49,930 bases of DNA. Source: a virus. A model generated the notes under the pieces. The model was not told where the DNA came from and ran no database searches. It saw nothing but the letters and a program-made list of their open reading frames with translations. This document shows, piece by piece, positions 16,864 through 24,789 of this stretch (positions are counted from its first letter, which is position 1; every line of letters begins with the position of its first letter). The position numbers and the translations under genes are program-made. The stretch is from IMG/VR virus record IMGVR_UViG_3300042507_002017, positions 1-49,930 of that record, one strand, 5' to 3'.

Positions 16864-19448
16864 TATTTAGATTTTGTAGCTCGATTCTTGGCGTTTAATC
16901 TTGCTATTTCCAAGTCGTTCTTTTGATTTTCTCTAGCCACCTTCAGCTTCTCTCTTTCAATCTCAAGCTTCTGAAGGTTCTGGACATTCTTCCCCTGAAT
17001 GTCTGCCATTTTCATTTCATAATCTTTTGCTGTACGAGATTGTTCAGCAGCAATTTTATTAATCTCTAGAACATCAGGAGCACCACTCTTGTCTACATCG
17101 CTGAGAGGTCCCATATTCTTGGCCTCAGCAGCAATAAGAGCAATCTCCTTCTTATTAATTCTATCCAGTTCGTTCTGATAGTTATCATTGGCAATCTCTT
17201 GCTCTTTCTGAAGCTGAGCCTGTTGAAGTTGAGCAGCTGCAATCTCTCTTTGCTGATCAATCTGCTGTTGTTGAGTTTGCATTTGTTGATCTTGCACTTG
17301 CATTTGTCTGTCTCTCAACTCTTTAAACACCTTCTTCATAGCCCTCATGGACTTGGTGCTGTAGAGCTCAATTACATCGTACAAGCTTCCACCATTCTGA
17401 ATTACAGCTTGAGACAAACCTCTAAGCTCGTCGAACATTTGCTTATCTTCAGGACGATTTGTTAAGAACACCTTCAGGTCACGGAACTTAAGATCAGAAC
17501 CGTTCACCTGTACAAACGCAGCTTCTCCCTCATTTGTAATGTAGGAGAGGGTGGATTGTGGCTTCTTGCTTTCTACGTACAGGGCAGCATCAATGATAGA
17601 TTGATAGAGCTGACCCATAATATATTCGTGTGCTACAAACAGAGGCTCTGTTTGAGAATAAGATTGTTGAATAGCTGTGTTTGTACCTGTAGCAGACTCA
17701 CTAGCTGATACAGATCCCATACGTTGCTTACTCATACCCACAAGCTCCCAGCATTCATTCTTGAGCTGTTGTGCTAACGTGTAACGAGATTGTATCTCCT
17801 GCGTACGTGTGAGGTCAATGTCTCTAAACTGGTTGAAGCTAGAAGGACTCTTCAGGTTCTCAGGGCTATCGTCAATAAACATCACCCCACGATTGCGAGC
17901 TTCCATTTCCCAGATGTCAAGAGCATCTTGAGCATCACCATCCTTAGGGATAGGAATGTGTCTGATGGATGTCAAATACACTTTACCCACTTCCTTCTCA
18001 AGGAGCTTGTAAAGCTGGTTCATACATACATTGTACAACACCTGGAAAGGCTTCATTAAGTCCACCAGAGACTTAGCCTCTGTGTTCTTCACCTCAAATG
18101 TTGTACCAATGATGGGACAATAGTTAAGAAGTTTAAATGGTTTTATATGATAGATGTCAGGTCCAATCTTAGTTCCTTGATACCATTGATTAATCCATCC
18201 CCATTCTATAGATTCCTGTGTAGGAATTGTACCACTCTTATAATTCTCATCCACCAGAACAGACTGTTCGTTGCCCAGCTCATCTAAGTAGATCACCTTG
18301 CCAATCTTCTTCTTACTGATCCAATAAGATCTCACCACCACATATTTGTATCCAAATGAAGACACATTAGATGTAAGTCCTAAGAAGTCTTTTAGTCCGT
18401 CGTTGTTCTCCTTCATCTCTGATTCAATAATCATACGTGTCTGGAGAACAAGAGGGTCAAATGTATCATATTGCACTGAGTCAATACCAGGAATCGCATT
18501 AGGATTACCTAGATTAGACTCACGCACATTGATTAATCCATAGTCTTGAAGAGAACTACGTAAGTGATCAATCTCCTCTTTGGTGAGGTCAGGAATGCTT
18601 TCAATGATTTCTGAAAGTTCCATAACCTGTACTGTACCAGCCGCATAAGCACCTTGAGCTCTACCTGTAGGATCAGAGATCCATTTTCTATCAGGAGTTG
18701 TAAGAAACCAAGTGTTCTTGGGGTTAGCCACCTCAACATTAAATCCAAGTTTTGAGTTGTCTTCATATATGTGATAGAATTCTCTTCCAGAAATTAGCAA
18801 ATCGCGAAACGCATCTTCACTTTTTTCCTTTAGGTTAAACTCAGCCTTCTGACAGGTGAGTACGTGATTAGCCCATTTCTCAGCTACAGATGTATAGCTA
18901 TCTAGCACATCTTTCACTTGATCCATGGTAAGTTGCTGCAACTCTTCCTCGTCAATCTCTTCACCCTGCATTGCAGCTTGTTGAACAATCTTTTGTTTAG
19001 CTTGGCCAATTACATATTCTTGAAGAATGTCTGTCTTGAATTGTAGCTCTTCAGCCTTACTGTCATCATCAAATGCCTTCACCCTGAATGTGTCAGGGCG
19101 TTTTGTGATTTCACCCACCAGCTCGTTTACAGGGGTGGTCATGATGGAATACATCTTTACATATGCAGGAAGCTGTAAATCAGCTGTCATCATATCTGTA
19201 AAGCTCTTCACTGTAGGCTCTTGATAGAAGTCTTCCATTCTCAAGATGCCTTTTATTAGGTCGTAGTTTTTGACAAAGGTGTCACGGTTCTTCACATACT
19301 CAGCGTAAGCCTTGTTTGCAAAGTAGTCCATGGTGTTCTTTATCCAACTCTCGTCTTGCTTTTCCTTGTCCGTCTTAAACTGGTCAGGGAATATATTTAG
19401 ATAGGCATATCTAATTGTAGCATCTTTCGTATATCTAATGATAGCCAT
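16863..19448 (-). CDS. Portal protein
   Basis: This 861-residue protein follows TerL, with its start overlapping the TerL stop, and is assigned as portal by position, length and composition; crAss-like portals are unusually long. It has the wing and stem region LLNYCPIIGTTFEVKNTEAK, LMKPFQVLYNVCMNQLYKLL and SASESATGTNTAIQQSYSQTE, a typical portal segment near residues 560-600. A Gln-rich coiled coil runs from about residue 705 to the end (RDRQMQVQDQQMQTQQQQID). The C-terminal barrel-like helix could extend into the head. Confidence 0.88.
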   Translation of the reverse strand: MAIIRYTKDATIRYAYLNIFPDQFKTDKEKQDESWIKNTMDYFANKAYAEYVKNRDTFVKNYDLIKGILRMEDFYQEPTVKSFTDMMTADLQLPAYVKMYSIMTTPVNELVGEITKRPDTFRVKAFDDDSKAEELQFKTDILQEYVIGQAKQKIVQQAAMQGEEIDEEELQQLTMDQVKDVLDSYTSVAEKWANHVLTCQKAEFNLKEKSEDAFRDLLISGREFYHIYEDNSKLGFNVEVANPKNTWFLTTPDRKWISDPTGRAQGAYAAGTVQVMELSEIIESIPDLTKEEIDHLRSSLQDYGLINVRESNLGNPNAIPGIDSVQYDTFDPLVLQTRMIIESEMKENNDGLKDFLGLTSNVSSFGYKYVVVRSYWISKKKIGKVIYLDELGNEQSVLVDENYKSGTIPTQESIEWGWINQWYQGTKIGPDIYHIKPFKLLNYCPIIGTTFEVKNTEAKSLVDLMKPFQVLYNVCMNQLYKLLEKEVGKVYLTSIRHIPIPKDGDAQDALDIWEMEARNRGVMFIDDSPENLKSPSSFNQFRDIDLTRTQEIQSRYTLAQQLKNECWELVGMSKQRMGSVSASESATGTNTAIQQSYSQTEPLFVAHEYIMGQLYQSIIDAALYVESKKPQSTLSYITNEGEAAFVQVNGSDLKFRDLKVFLTNRPEDKQMFDELRGLSQAVIQNGGSLYDVIELYSTKSMRAMKKVFKELRDRQMQVQDQQMQTQQQQIDQQREIAAAQLQQAQLQKEQEIANDNYQNELDRINKKEIALIAAEAKNMGPLSDVDKSGAPDVLEINKIAAEQSRTAKDYEMKMADIQGKNVQNLQKLEIEREKLKVARENQKNDLEIARLNAKNRATKSK

Positions 19449-21475
19449 TATATAAAAAGTTTACTTTTTTTCACTTTATTAAATAACCCACGAGATTCTG
19501 TAAACAGAACGTTCTTCTTATTGGGTTTGAATATCGCACTCACTCTAGGATCAGATGACCCCCCTACCTTACCAAGTACAGGATCCATCTTAAGAGCCTG
19601 AGCTATAGCAAGTTCTGCAGCAATAATACGGTCAAAGTTACCCTGATCGTTATACTGAATTATCTCTTCTAGCAGTACAGGATCAAATATCTTTGACACT
19701 CCGTGCACCTCTTTGGTGATGTTACCATCTTCATCCTTCTCGGTGTATACCACTTCCTCCATATACTTCTTGAGACAGTTATGCAGGTAGTCTCTGATTT
19801 TGTCAGAGCTTCTGTGCACACCATACTCGCGTTTCACTGTTGTACCAGGCACCACCTCTTTCAACCAATCAGGTTGTTTCTCAAGGTAGTGTGCATCTCC
19901 TTTTGCTTTCATGTATTCTATGAAGGAGATGTCATCATTCTCACAGAGCGTACGTGCGTTGTAATATTTGATGAGAAGTCTAGCCTGTTCTTCCCAGGTG
20001 TCTTTCTTATCAGGTCGAGCACAATACGAAGCTACGAACATATCTTGATATTTCTCACCTGTTATGTCGTGCATTCTCTTATAAACGTACACAGATCCTA
20101 ATGATGTAGAATAGGCAGCTTGTCCTTGTCTGTAAGGATCGACCCCAGCTACATACAATCCATATGGAGGACTTTCAATAGGAAACTCATATATGACAAC
20201 AGGAGCATCCTTTAGATCGCTATTTTTTAGAGGGAAGTTGGTTATAGGCTGTTTGTCTGTAAACTCATGGCTGATTTTCTCTCCGTCATGAAACAAAATT
20301 ACAGGAGTGCCTGTACGCCCCTGGTTAAGCAGTCTACTCTTTTGACGTTTAGCTGCCTCTATATCAAATATGTTAGTGTCCTCATTCAGGAAGATGTCAT
20401 CCACTTCAAGTGGGTAGTACATCTTTTCTTTTAGATAGGCCACCCTATCTCCTGCTTTCTTCAGGCGTTCAAGGTTGGCTGTGGTTATTTCAAGAGCTTT
20501 GTCTTCATTGCTTACAAGCATCTTGACATTATGAAGATCGCTTCCTTCAGGTTGTTGAAGAAATTCACCCAGCGTGCTCTCTTCCTTAGCTTCCATTCTA
20601 TACTTATACGAAATAAATAAGCCATGAACACGTTTCTCATCTTTCTCATTGTTATAAGCAAGGAAGTTAAAGTTGTCTGCGTCAAACATTAAGGACTTAG
20701 CGTCCATAAATTTCTTCATATCACCACCTGTTCCTGTCAGGAGAGGAGAACATCCCCATCCATACGGAGTGGTGAAACCAGGCACAGCTGCCTGAAAGCC
20801 TCTGAGGAAGTTGCCCTTACCAATCTCGTCAATAATTAGTTTACGAGGTTTGGTACCTGCAATAGCCTCTTCGTTATTACCTTCATCCAAGTTACGGATG
20901 AGGATTTGAGAGAACGGTATACGTTCTCCTCCACGAGTCTTGATACCTAGGGTGACTTGGTTTTTCCAATTGTCCTCAACTCTCTGCCATCTCCATGCTT
21001 CAGGTAGGAAATTGAGGCCCTTGTCCAGCTTGTCTGTGATCAGCTTTATGTCGGGAGCGTTTAACCCAGCGATCACATTCTGGGAGTTTTCATCAAATGT
21101 TGCGCCCCACCCTATGTAAGAAGCCTCTAAAACAGACTTGGCAAAACGTCGTATTCCTAGTATCACCAAGCCCTTTTTTTCTTGTTGTGCCCTGTCAATC
21201 TCATTTGTCACAATCCATTCGTTATCACGTAACAGGGGGTTGGCATATTTCTGGTAGATGCGTCCTCTTTCATCAACAACATCCACCTCTGTGTGCCACA
21301 CATTTAAATGCCAATAGAGGAATGGGTTAATATATGTCCCATTCATCATGCATCCATTCAGACATAACTCTTTATGAAAGTCAAAGAATGACCTATACTC
21401 AGCTGACTCACGGTCAGGGAGTCTTCCCTGATTAATGAACCAGTCTTTGTAGTCTATACTTATAAGTTCATTCAT
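19448..21475 (-). CDS. terL: Terminase large subunit
   Basis: This 675-residue DNA-packaging motor has an ATPase domain in the N-terminal half. The P-loop region reads VILGIRRFAKSVLEASYIGW (about residues 104-123), where the usual second Gly of GxxxxGK is Ala, a deviation known in some terminases. Walker B is KLIIDEIGKGNF and the coupling motif is LLTGTGGD. The RNase H-like nuclease domain starts at YVAGVDPYRQGQA, with further acidic residues downstream. The N-terminus INPFLYWHLNVWHTEVD is typical of the crAss-like group as I know it. Its start overlaps the stop of the gene at 21472-21807. Confidence 0.92.
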   Translation of the reverse strand: MNELISIDYKDWFINQGRLPDRESAEYRSFFDFHKELCLNGCMMNGTYINPFLYWHLNVWHTEVDVVDERGRIYQKYANPLLRDNEWIVTNEIDRAQQEKKGLVILGIRRFAKSVLEASYIGWGATFDENSQNVIAGLNAPDIKLITDKLDKGLNFLPEAWRWQRVEDNWKNQVTLGIKTRGGERIPFSQILIRNLDEGNNEEAIAGTKPRKLIIDEIGKGNFLRGFQAAVPGFTTPYGWGCSPLLTGTGGDMKKFMDAKSLMFDADNFNFLAYNNEKDEKRVHGLFISYKYRMEAKEESTLGEFLQQPEGSDLHNVKMLVSNEDKALEITTANLERLKKAGDRVAYLKEKMYYPLEVDDIFLNEDTNIFDIEAAKRQKSRLLNQGRTGTPVILFHDGEKISHEFTDKQPITNFPLKNSDLKDAPVVIYEFPIESPPYGLYVAGVDPYRQGQAAYSTSLGSVYVYKRMHDITGEKYQDMFVASYCARPDKKDTWEEQARLLIKYYNARTLCENDDISFIEYMKAKGDAHYLEKQPDWLKEVVPGTTVKREYGVHRSSDKIRDYLHNCLKKYMEEVVYTEKDEDGNITKEVHGVSKIFDPVLLEEIIQYNDQGNFDRIIAAELAIAQALKMDPVLGKVGGSSDPRVSAIFKPNKKNVLFTESRGLFNKVKKSKLFI

Positions 21476-21807
21476 CGTCTGCTTTTAAGAAAGTCTTCAG
21501 CCATGGTAGATAGTTCTCCACTGCCTCTGATTTCCACTTTAGCTTCTTCCTTCTCACGTAGTTTCTCCACCACCTCTAGAAGGGCCAAGTAATTTTTCAT
21601 GGTTTCCTGTATGAATTTACCCTGGGCTTCAATGCTCGCTATGACCATGGGGAGCATTCCTCCTTTGGCTGTAGGCTTCCATTCAATCCTGTCTTTTAGT
21701 TCATGCAGGGGATTTGCATCCACATAAGCTTTCCACGATGTGAGCTGTTGTTCAGCCCATTCAAGCTCTGTATTAATATATGTAGTTTTCTTAATAATCT
21801 TCGCCAT
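21472..21807 (-). CDS. Small protein before TerL, candidate small terminase subunit
   Basis: This 111-residue, mostly helical protein (ELEWAEQQLTSWKAYVDANP, IASIEAQGKFIQETMKNYLA, LEVVEKLREKEEAKVE) overlaps the TerL start by 4 bases. Its position and coiled-coil character would fit a small terminase subunit, but no DNA-binding helix-turn-helix is obvious, so this is a suggestion from context only. Confidence 0.78.
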   Translation of the reverse strand: MAKIIKKTTYINTELEWAEQQLTSWKAYVDANPLHELKDRIEWKPTAKGGMLPMVIASIEAQGKFIQETMKNYLALLEVVEKLREKEEAKVEIRGSGELSTMAEDFLKSRR

Positions 21808-22081
21808 CTTCTTCTTTTAGAATGTTCTCCAGATTCATCCCCTCCTTTATAATCTGATCAATTTCGCTCTCATCTGTGTGAGGAACGTCCATGTCAAGCT
21901 CTGATTTATACTTCTCAAGAGCAAAAAGTATCTCTCTATCACTGAGTCCCCACACATCTCCATATTCATCTAGCGCAGTGGCTATGTGTCTACCCATATT
22001 GTAATTAGGGTAGGACGTATGTAATTGCTGGAAAAGTGCAAGCACTCTGTAATAATCGTTGGGTCTTCCCATATCTGTCAT
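21791..22081 (-). CDS. Hypothetical protein of the packaging operon
   Basis: This 96-residue acidic protein contains YYRVLALFQQLHTSYPNYNM and ATALDEYGDVWGLSDREILF, and ends in LKEEDGEDY. It overlaps the next gene by 17 bases and starts one base after the stop of the previous one. I do not recognise it; the helical, charged composition suggests a small adaptor. Confidence 0.78.
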   Translation of the reverse strand: MTDMGRPNDYYRVLALFQQLHTSYPNYNMGRHIATALDEYGDVWGLSDREILFALEKYKSELDMDVPHTDESEIDQIIKEGMNLENILKEEDGEDY

Positions 22082-22261
22082 TTAGAGCAGAATTCCTGAG
22101 CTCGCTGCTGTAAACTTGGTGAGGCTGGGCTGAATTACAGAACTGAGAAGTTTCTCAATCTCGTCATTAGCCAGTTTTTTCACCTCTGGGCTTACGTCAG
22201 GTGTAGCAATCAAGGCTGCTAATTTTTCAATAACTATCCACGCTTCTACTACTGGATTCAT
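22082..22261 (-). CDS. 59-residue hypothetical protein
   Basis: The frame encodes MNPVVEAWIVIEKLAALIAT then PDVSPEVKKLANDEIEKLL and ends SSGILL. Its ATG overlaps the TGA of the preceding gene (ATGA at 22258-22261), and its stop touches the next start, which supports it as a real operon member. It looks like two or three amphipathic helices. Function unknown. Confidence 0.72.
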   Translation of the reverse strand: MNPVVEAWIVIEKLAALIATPDVSPEVKKLANDEIEKLLSSVIQPSLTKFTAASSGILL

Positions 22262-22515
22262 ATTAATTGGTTTAAGTCTTCGTCTGATAAATCTTTGTTG
22301 TCGTCAGGATGTTCTAGCTCCACATCTATTTCAAACTCATCCTCAGGATGTGCATTCATGTATTCCTCACGAATGGCCACAGCTATATTGTCCTGCACTT
22401 CGTCAGGGACACCCACTATGTCAACATAGTCTGCTCCCTTTTCCCACGCATCGTGAAGAATGTCTAAAAACACCTTCAACGGAATCTTTTTAAATACGAC
22501 CTCGTTATTTTCCAT
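22258..22515 (-). CDS. Acidic hypothetical protein
   Basis: This 85-residue protein has a mixed N-terminal half (FKKIPLKVFLDILHDAWEKG ADYVDIVGVPD) and a very acidic C-terminal half (HPDDNKDLSDEDLNQ). Its stop overlaps the start of the 59-residue gene and its start overlaps the zinc-ribbon gene. Function unknown; the acidic tail could mimic nucleic acid, but this is speculation. Confidence 0.76.
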   Translation of the reverse strand: MENNEVVFKKIPLKVFLDILHDAWEKGADYVDIVGVPDEVQDNIAVAIREEYMNAHPEDEFEIDVELEHPDDNKDLSDEDLNQLI

Positions 22516-22795
22516 CTTTTTTTATTTGCTCTTCTTGTTCTTGCGTAACCTCTGCCATCCATTTCTCTAACGGACAGGCACATGAAAGACATTTGGTTTT
22601 AGCAGACAGAGTGCATCCACAATGGGTGCAATGAGCGTCAAGACGGATGGTTTTGTAATTCTTTCTGTTAGCTGAATGATATTCACACTGCTTACAGATG
22701 CTTATTCTTTTATTGCTCGTCTCTAATATCGCTGTCTTCAACTTGTCTGGGGGGATTAGGTTGTTCCTCCACCCCTCGTAAATCTGTGAAAGCAT
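22505..22795 (-). CDS. Zinc-ribbon protein
   Basis: This 96-residue protein has Cys pairs spaced as in zinc ribbons: ISICKQCEYHS (about 32-42), AHCTHCGCTLSAKT (about 54-67) and KCLSCACPLEKW (about 68-79), enough for two metal sites. The N-terminal helix has a Pro-containing turn and the C-terminus is charged. Zinc-ribbon proteins of this layout are common in Bacteroidota phages. It overlaps the end of the IHF-like gene by 86 bases in another frame, which is long, but no later ATG keeps the domain whole. Confidence 0.76.
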   Translation of the reverse strand: MLSQIYEGWRNNLIPPDKLKTAILETSNKRISICKQCEYHSANRKNYKTIRLDAHCTHCGCTLSAKTKCLSCACPLEKWMAEVTQEQEEQIKKDGK

Positions 22796-23168
22796 ACATT
22801 CTTGGTTTTAAATCTCTTATACCATCCAAGGCTATCTGAAGCTTAAGCTCGTACGACTTCCTTTTCTGTTCTGTCAGGCTAACGTCCTCCAGCTTCTTTG
22901 TGAACAGGGCCACCTGGCTTTCATGTTTCTCCATCTGCCTTACAGCCTTCCCTTCATTAAAGAAGAACTTCCCAAACCCACTGATCTCCAAGCTCTTATG
23001 TTTTGTCAGCGCTTGGTTGGCCTCTTGAAACTGATGATTAATGACAGCCTCAATGGTCTTCTCACTAATGAGCATCTTGGGAGCCAGCTTCCTAATAATC
23101 CAGTCTTTGACAGACAGGCTTACGGGCTTATTGTCCGTGAACAAGTCTGATTTCAAGGGTGACGTCAT
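22710..23168 (-). CDS. IHF/HU-like DNA-binding protein
   Basis: This 152-residue protein contains IIRKLAPKMLISEKTIEAVI, a helix pair, then ISGFGKFFFNEGKAVRQM (about residues 62-79), the beta turn typical of HU/IHF proteins. A long charged helix follows (KKLEDVSLTEQKRKSYELKL) instead of the usual DNA arm. crAss-like phages carry IHF-related genes. I chose the ATG at 23168 over the in-frame TTG six bases upstream. It overlaps the preceding gene by 41 bases. It may bend packaging or promoter DNA. Confidence 0.8.
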   Translation of the reverse strand: MTSPLKSDLFTDNKPVSLSVKDWIIRKLAPKMLISEKTIEAVINHQFQEANQALTKHKSLEISGFGKFFFNEGKAVRQMEKHESQVALFTKKLEDVSLTEQKRKSYELKLQIALDGIRDLKPRMYAFTDLRGVEEQPNPPRQVEDSDIRDEQ

Positions 23169-23475
23169 TTTCAAAGTTTAATACTATCCTGGGATTCACC
23201 TTCACCTTTGTCCCATCCTTCACCAAAACCCCCATCTTCTTCAGCCTGGAAATGATGTTATTTATGGACGGATTGGTGGTGCCATAGGTGTCACAGAAAT
23301 CCTTCCTTATATTAGCATAGGAGATGTTTCCCCTAATAGCCGTAAAAGCAAGAAGCTGTATCTCCCTTTGTGTCAACCTAAGATCATTCACTGCAGAAAG
23401 AATAGTGTAATACCTTTCAGCTATCTTATAGCTGTCAGCTTCTTCTTTCTTCAGTTTTTGTAATATCACCGTCAT
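23128..23475 (-). CDS. Winged-helix DNA-binding protein
   Basis: This 115-residue protein is first in the virion operon. It has a helix-turn-helix of the LTQREIQLLAFTAIRGNISY then TNPSINNIISRLKKMGVLVK type, followed by a small wing (GTKVKVNPRIVLNF). It is most like winged-helix regulators such as MarR or phage late regulators. The start codon lies just after a near-perfect promoter, so the leader is only a few bases long. It could regulate its own operon or act with terminase at the packaging site. Confidence 0.85.
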   Translation of the reverse strand: MTVILQKLKKEEADSYKIAERYYTILSAVNDLRLTQREIQLLAFTAIRGNISYANIRKDFCDTYGTTNPSINNIISRLKKMGVLVKDGTKVKVNPRIVLNFENDVTLEIRLVHGQ

Positions 23476-23485
23476 ATAGTTAATA

Positions 23486-23517
23486 CAAAGATAGGGGGTT
23501 ATTCTAACATATTCAAA
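23486..23517 (-). promoter_or_regulatory. Main leftward promoter of the virion operon
   Basis: On the minus strand TTTG (23514-23517), 20 bases, TATCTTTG (23486-23493): a perfect match to the Bacteroidota consensus. The predicted start site is about 5-7 bases past the -7 box, leaving a leader of only about 5 bases before the ATG at 23475. Confidence 0.85.
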
Positions 23518-23718
23518 TACAATCTTTTATCCTATTGCTATATTATGTTATTTTTTCCACTAGATACACCATCCCCATTCTTAATTCCGTAGCTCAACTG
23601 TAGCCATTCATTGACTTACTGTCTGTAGGAAGTATCTTCTCCTAACCCACCCTCCACCCCAAAGTTACAACCCTTCCCCATATACTACCAAATTTATTTT
23701 TTGCACCCCCCCCATACA

Positions 23719-23734
23719 TGTTTCACGTGGAACA
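23719..23734. promoter_or_regulatory. parS-type ParB-binding site
   Basis: The 16-mer TGTTTCACGTGGAACA reads TGTTCCACGTGAAACA on the other strand, an exact match to the ParB consensus TGTTNCACGTGAAACA found on most bacterial chromosomes. No parA or parB gene is visible in the window. A chance match to the fixed positions in 50 kb is of order one in ten thousand. It sits in the divergence region, where a partition or loading site would be expected. Confidence 0.72.
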
Positions 23735-23820
23735 CATCCCCCCTGAAAACCCCCCGTGTCTATAAAATGTTCCCTGTTCATGAGAGGGGAGGGTACTCCA
23801 TTCCAAACCCCCCAGCACAA

Positions 23821-23858
23821 TCTGAGAGGTTGGGGATACCCCCGTCAAAACTCTCAGA
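23821..23858 (+). other. Stem-loop in the divergence region
   Basis: Perfect arms TCTGAGAG (23821-23828) and CTCTCAGA (23851-23858) enclose an inner GGGG-ATA-CCCC stem. The preceding bases (CCATTCC, AAACC, CACAAT) resemble the sequence before the structured RNA at 24212, which begins with TTGAGAGAT. The two may be related elements. It lacks a following T-run. Confidence 0.55.
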
Positions 23859-23985
23859 AGACTTGCTTTTTCAATCCGCATAGTAATTAATTTCCTTGAA
23901 ATAGGGTGAGTGGCTGAATGATGCCATAATGATTACAGAGGTCATTGGAGCAAGTCTTCATTTTATTAACTTAAAAACTTTTACA

Positions 23986-24162
23986 ATGGAAGGTCACAAG
24001 TACAGGAAGGTATTGTTCAACACAAATGATAGACAATATCCATTCCTATTCAAAAGAGAAGACAACATCTACATACTAATAGACAGTAATGGTAAGCTGT
24101 CAGGTGATGGGTTTGATAGCGTAGAACACGTTCTCAAATACTTCCCAAAGGCAGAACTCTAA
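23986..24162 (+). CDS. Small hypothetical protein, first early gene
   Basis: The frame encodes MEGHKYRKVLFNTNDRQYPF and then LFKREDNIYILIDSNGKLSG to YFPKAEL, 58 residues in a probable beta-rich fold. I chose the ATG at 23986 because it follows an A/T-rich leader typical of this genome; an in-frame ATG at 23929 would add 19 residues of different character. Function unknown. Confidence 0.65.
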   Translation: MEGHKYRKVLFNTNDRQYPFLFKREDNIYILIDSNGKLSGDGFDSVEHVLKYFPKAEL

Positions 24163-24183
24163 GGGTGTAATTCCCTTGATTCC

Positions 24184-24209
24184 CATTCCGTCCCAAATCC
24201 TTTTGTACA
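24184..24209 (+). repeat. Copy 1 of a 26-base upstream repeat
   Basis: CATTCCGTCCCAAATCC followed by TTTTGTACA. It matches the copy at 24764-24789 at 24 of 26 positions. It lies just before the structured RNA that leads the gene at 24363, so it may be a promoter or operator. Confidence 0.7.
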
Positions 24210-24211
24210 AT

Positions 24212-24315
24212 TTGAGAGATAGTGGTTGATTAGCCTCGTGAGCTGCAAAACAGCGATAGAGAGGAAGCAGGCGTGCCTGTAGAAAGATACGAAGAAACCA
24301 GCCACAATCTCTCAA
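24212..24315 (+). ncRNA. Structured RNA, possible 5' leader element
   Basis: A closing helix pairs TTGAGAGAT-A-GTGG (24212-24225) with CCAC-A-ATCTCTCAA (24302-24315): 13 pairs around one A-A mismatch. Inside are a helix CCTC/GAGG (24234-24237 with 24261-24264) leading to the hairpin GCTG-CAAAA-CAGC (24242-24254), with GA opposite GA next to it. A further hairpin is CAGG-CGTG-CCTG (around 24268-24279). No frame fills this stretch. It ends 47 bases before the ATG at 24363, so it could be a leader or a free small RNA. No known riboswitch family is recognised. Confidence 0.6.
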
Positions 24316-24362
24316 TTTAAATAACTAAAACCTTGTGGTGTACAGGCAACCATATCATTGTT

Positions 24363-24722
24363 ATGGAATTCTTCTACGATTTCAACAGTAATCAGGTTGT
24401 TAATCCTTTGGACAGGATAACACATTTCTTTGTCAATCCTTACATGATAGGCTCATGGAAGATGTTAGGCTTGGATAAGAAGGTAAGTGATTGTGAGGTT
24501 GTTATTCAAGAGTCAACAGGACTGCCAATTATTATTCTTCCAATTAGCCTTCTCAACCTTGAGAAAGTGCATGTTAAGATGGAGAATAATGGTAACATGT
24601 TGATTACCAATAGGTTAAGCAAGGTGACACAGAAAATCTATGCTAAACCAACAGAACAGAAGCACATCGTGAGGATTGATACAGTGTTGAACAGTAGTCA
24701 TTGGGAAAGTCTTATAGCATAA
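24363..24722 (+). CDS. Hypothetical early protein
   Basis: A protein of 119 residues starting MEFFYDFNSNQVVNPLDRIT. It has alternating beta-type segments (CEVVIQESTGLPIIILPISL, KVHVKMENNGNMLITNRLSK) and no motif I recognise. I placed the start at 24363 rather than the upstream in-frame ATG at 24333, which would lie closer to the structured RNA. A bidirectional terminator follows immediately. Confidence 0.72.
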   Translation: MEFFYDFNSNQVVNPLDRITHFFVNPYMIGSWKMLGLDKKVSDCEVVIQESTGLPIIILPISLLNLEKVHVKMENNGNMLITNRLSKVTQKIYAKPTEQKHIVRIDTVLNSSHWESLIA

Positions 24723-24756
24723 AAAAAGGGGGGGGAGAACACTCTCCCTTTTTTTT
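24721..24756. terminator. Bidirectional intrinsic terminator
   Basis: A7 and G8 (24721-24735) are followed by the stem GGGAGA-acac-TCTCCC (24733-24748) and T8 (24749-24756). The A and T tracts make it work in either direction. Confidence 0.8.
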
Positions 24757-24763
24757 ACCAAAT

Positions 24764-24789
24764 CATTCCGTCCCAAATCCTCTTATACA
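24764..24789 (+). repeat. Copy 2 of the 26-base upstream repeat
   Basis: CATTCCGTCCCAAATCC followed by TCTTATACA. It lies 39 bases before the ATG at 24829 and right after a terminator, the place where a promoter is needed, although no Bacteroidota -7 box is present. Confidence 0.7.

Larger units (their letters stand above)
23494..23985 (+). other. Non-coding divergence region between the two modules
   Basis: About 490 bases separate the leftward virion operon from the rightward early genes. The plus strand is C-rich, with runs such as C8 at 23706-23713 and many CCCC tracts through 23844, and with AT-rich flanks. It holds the leftward promoter, a parS-type site (23719-23734) and a stem-loop (23821-23858). 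Short frames here look accidental. A replication origin or a packaging site is possible from the location, but no iterons or DnaA boxes stood out. Confidence 0.6.

Noticed and set aside
23701-23883. 60-residue plus-strand frame in the divergence region
   Set aside because: It reads through C-runs, the parS site and the stem-loop, and the product is Pro-rich low-complexity sequence.
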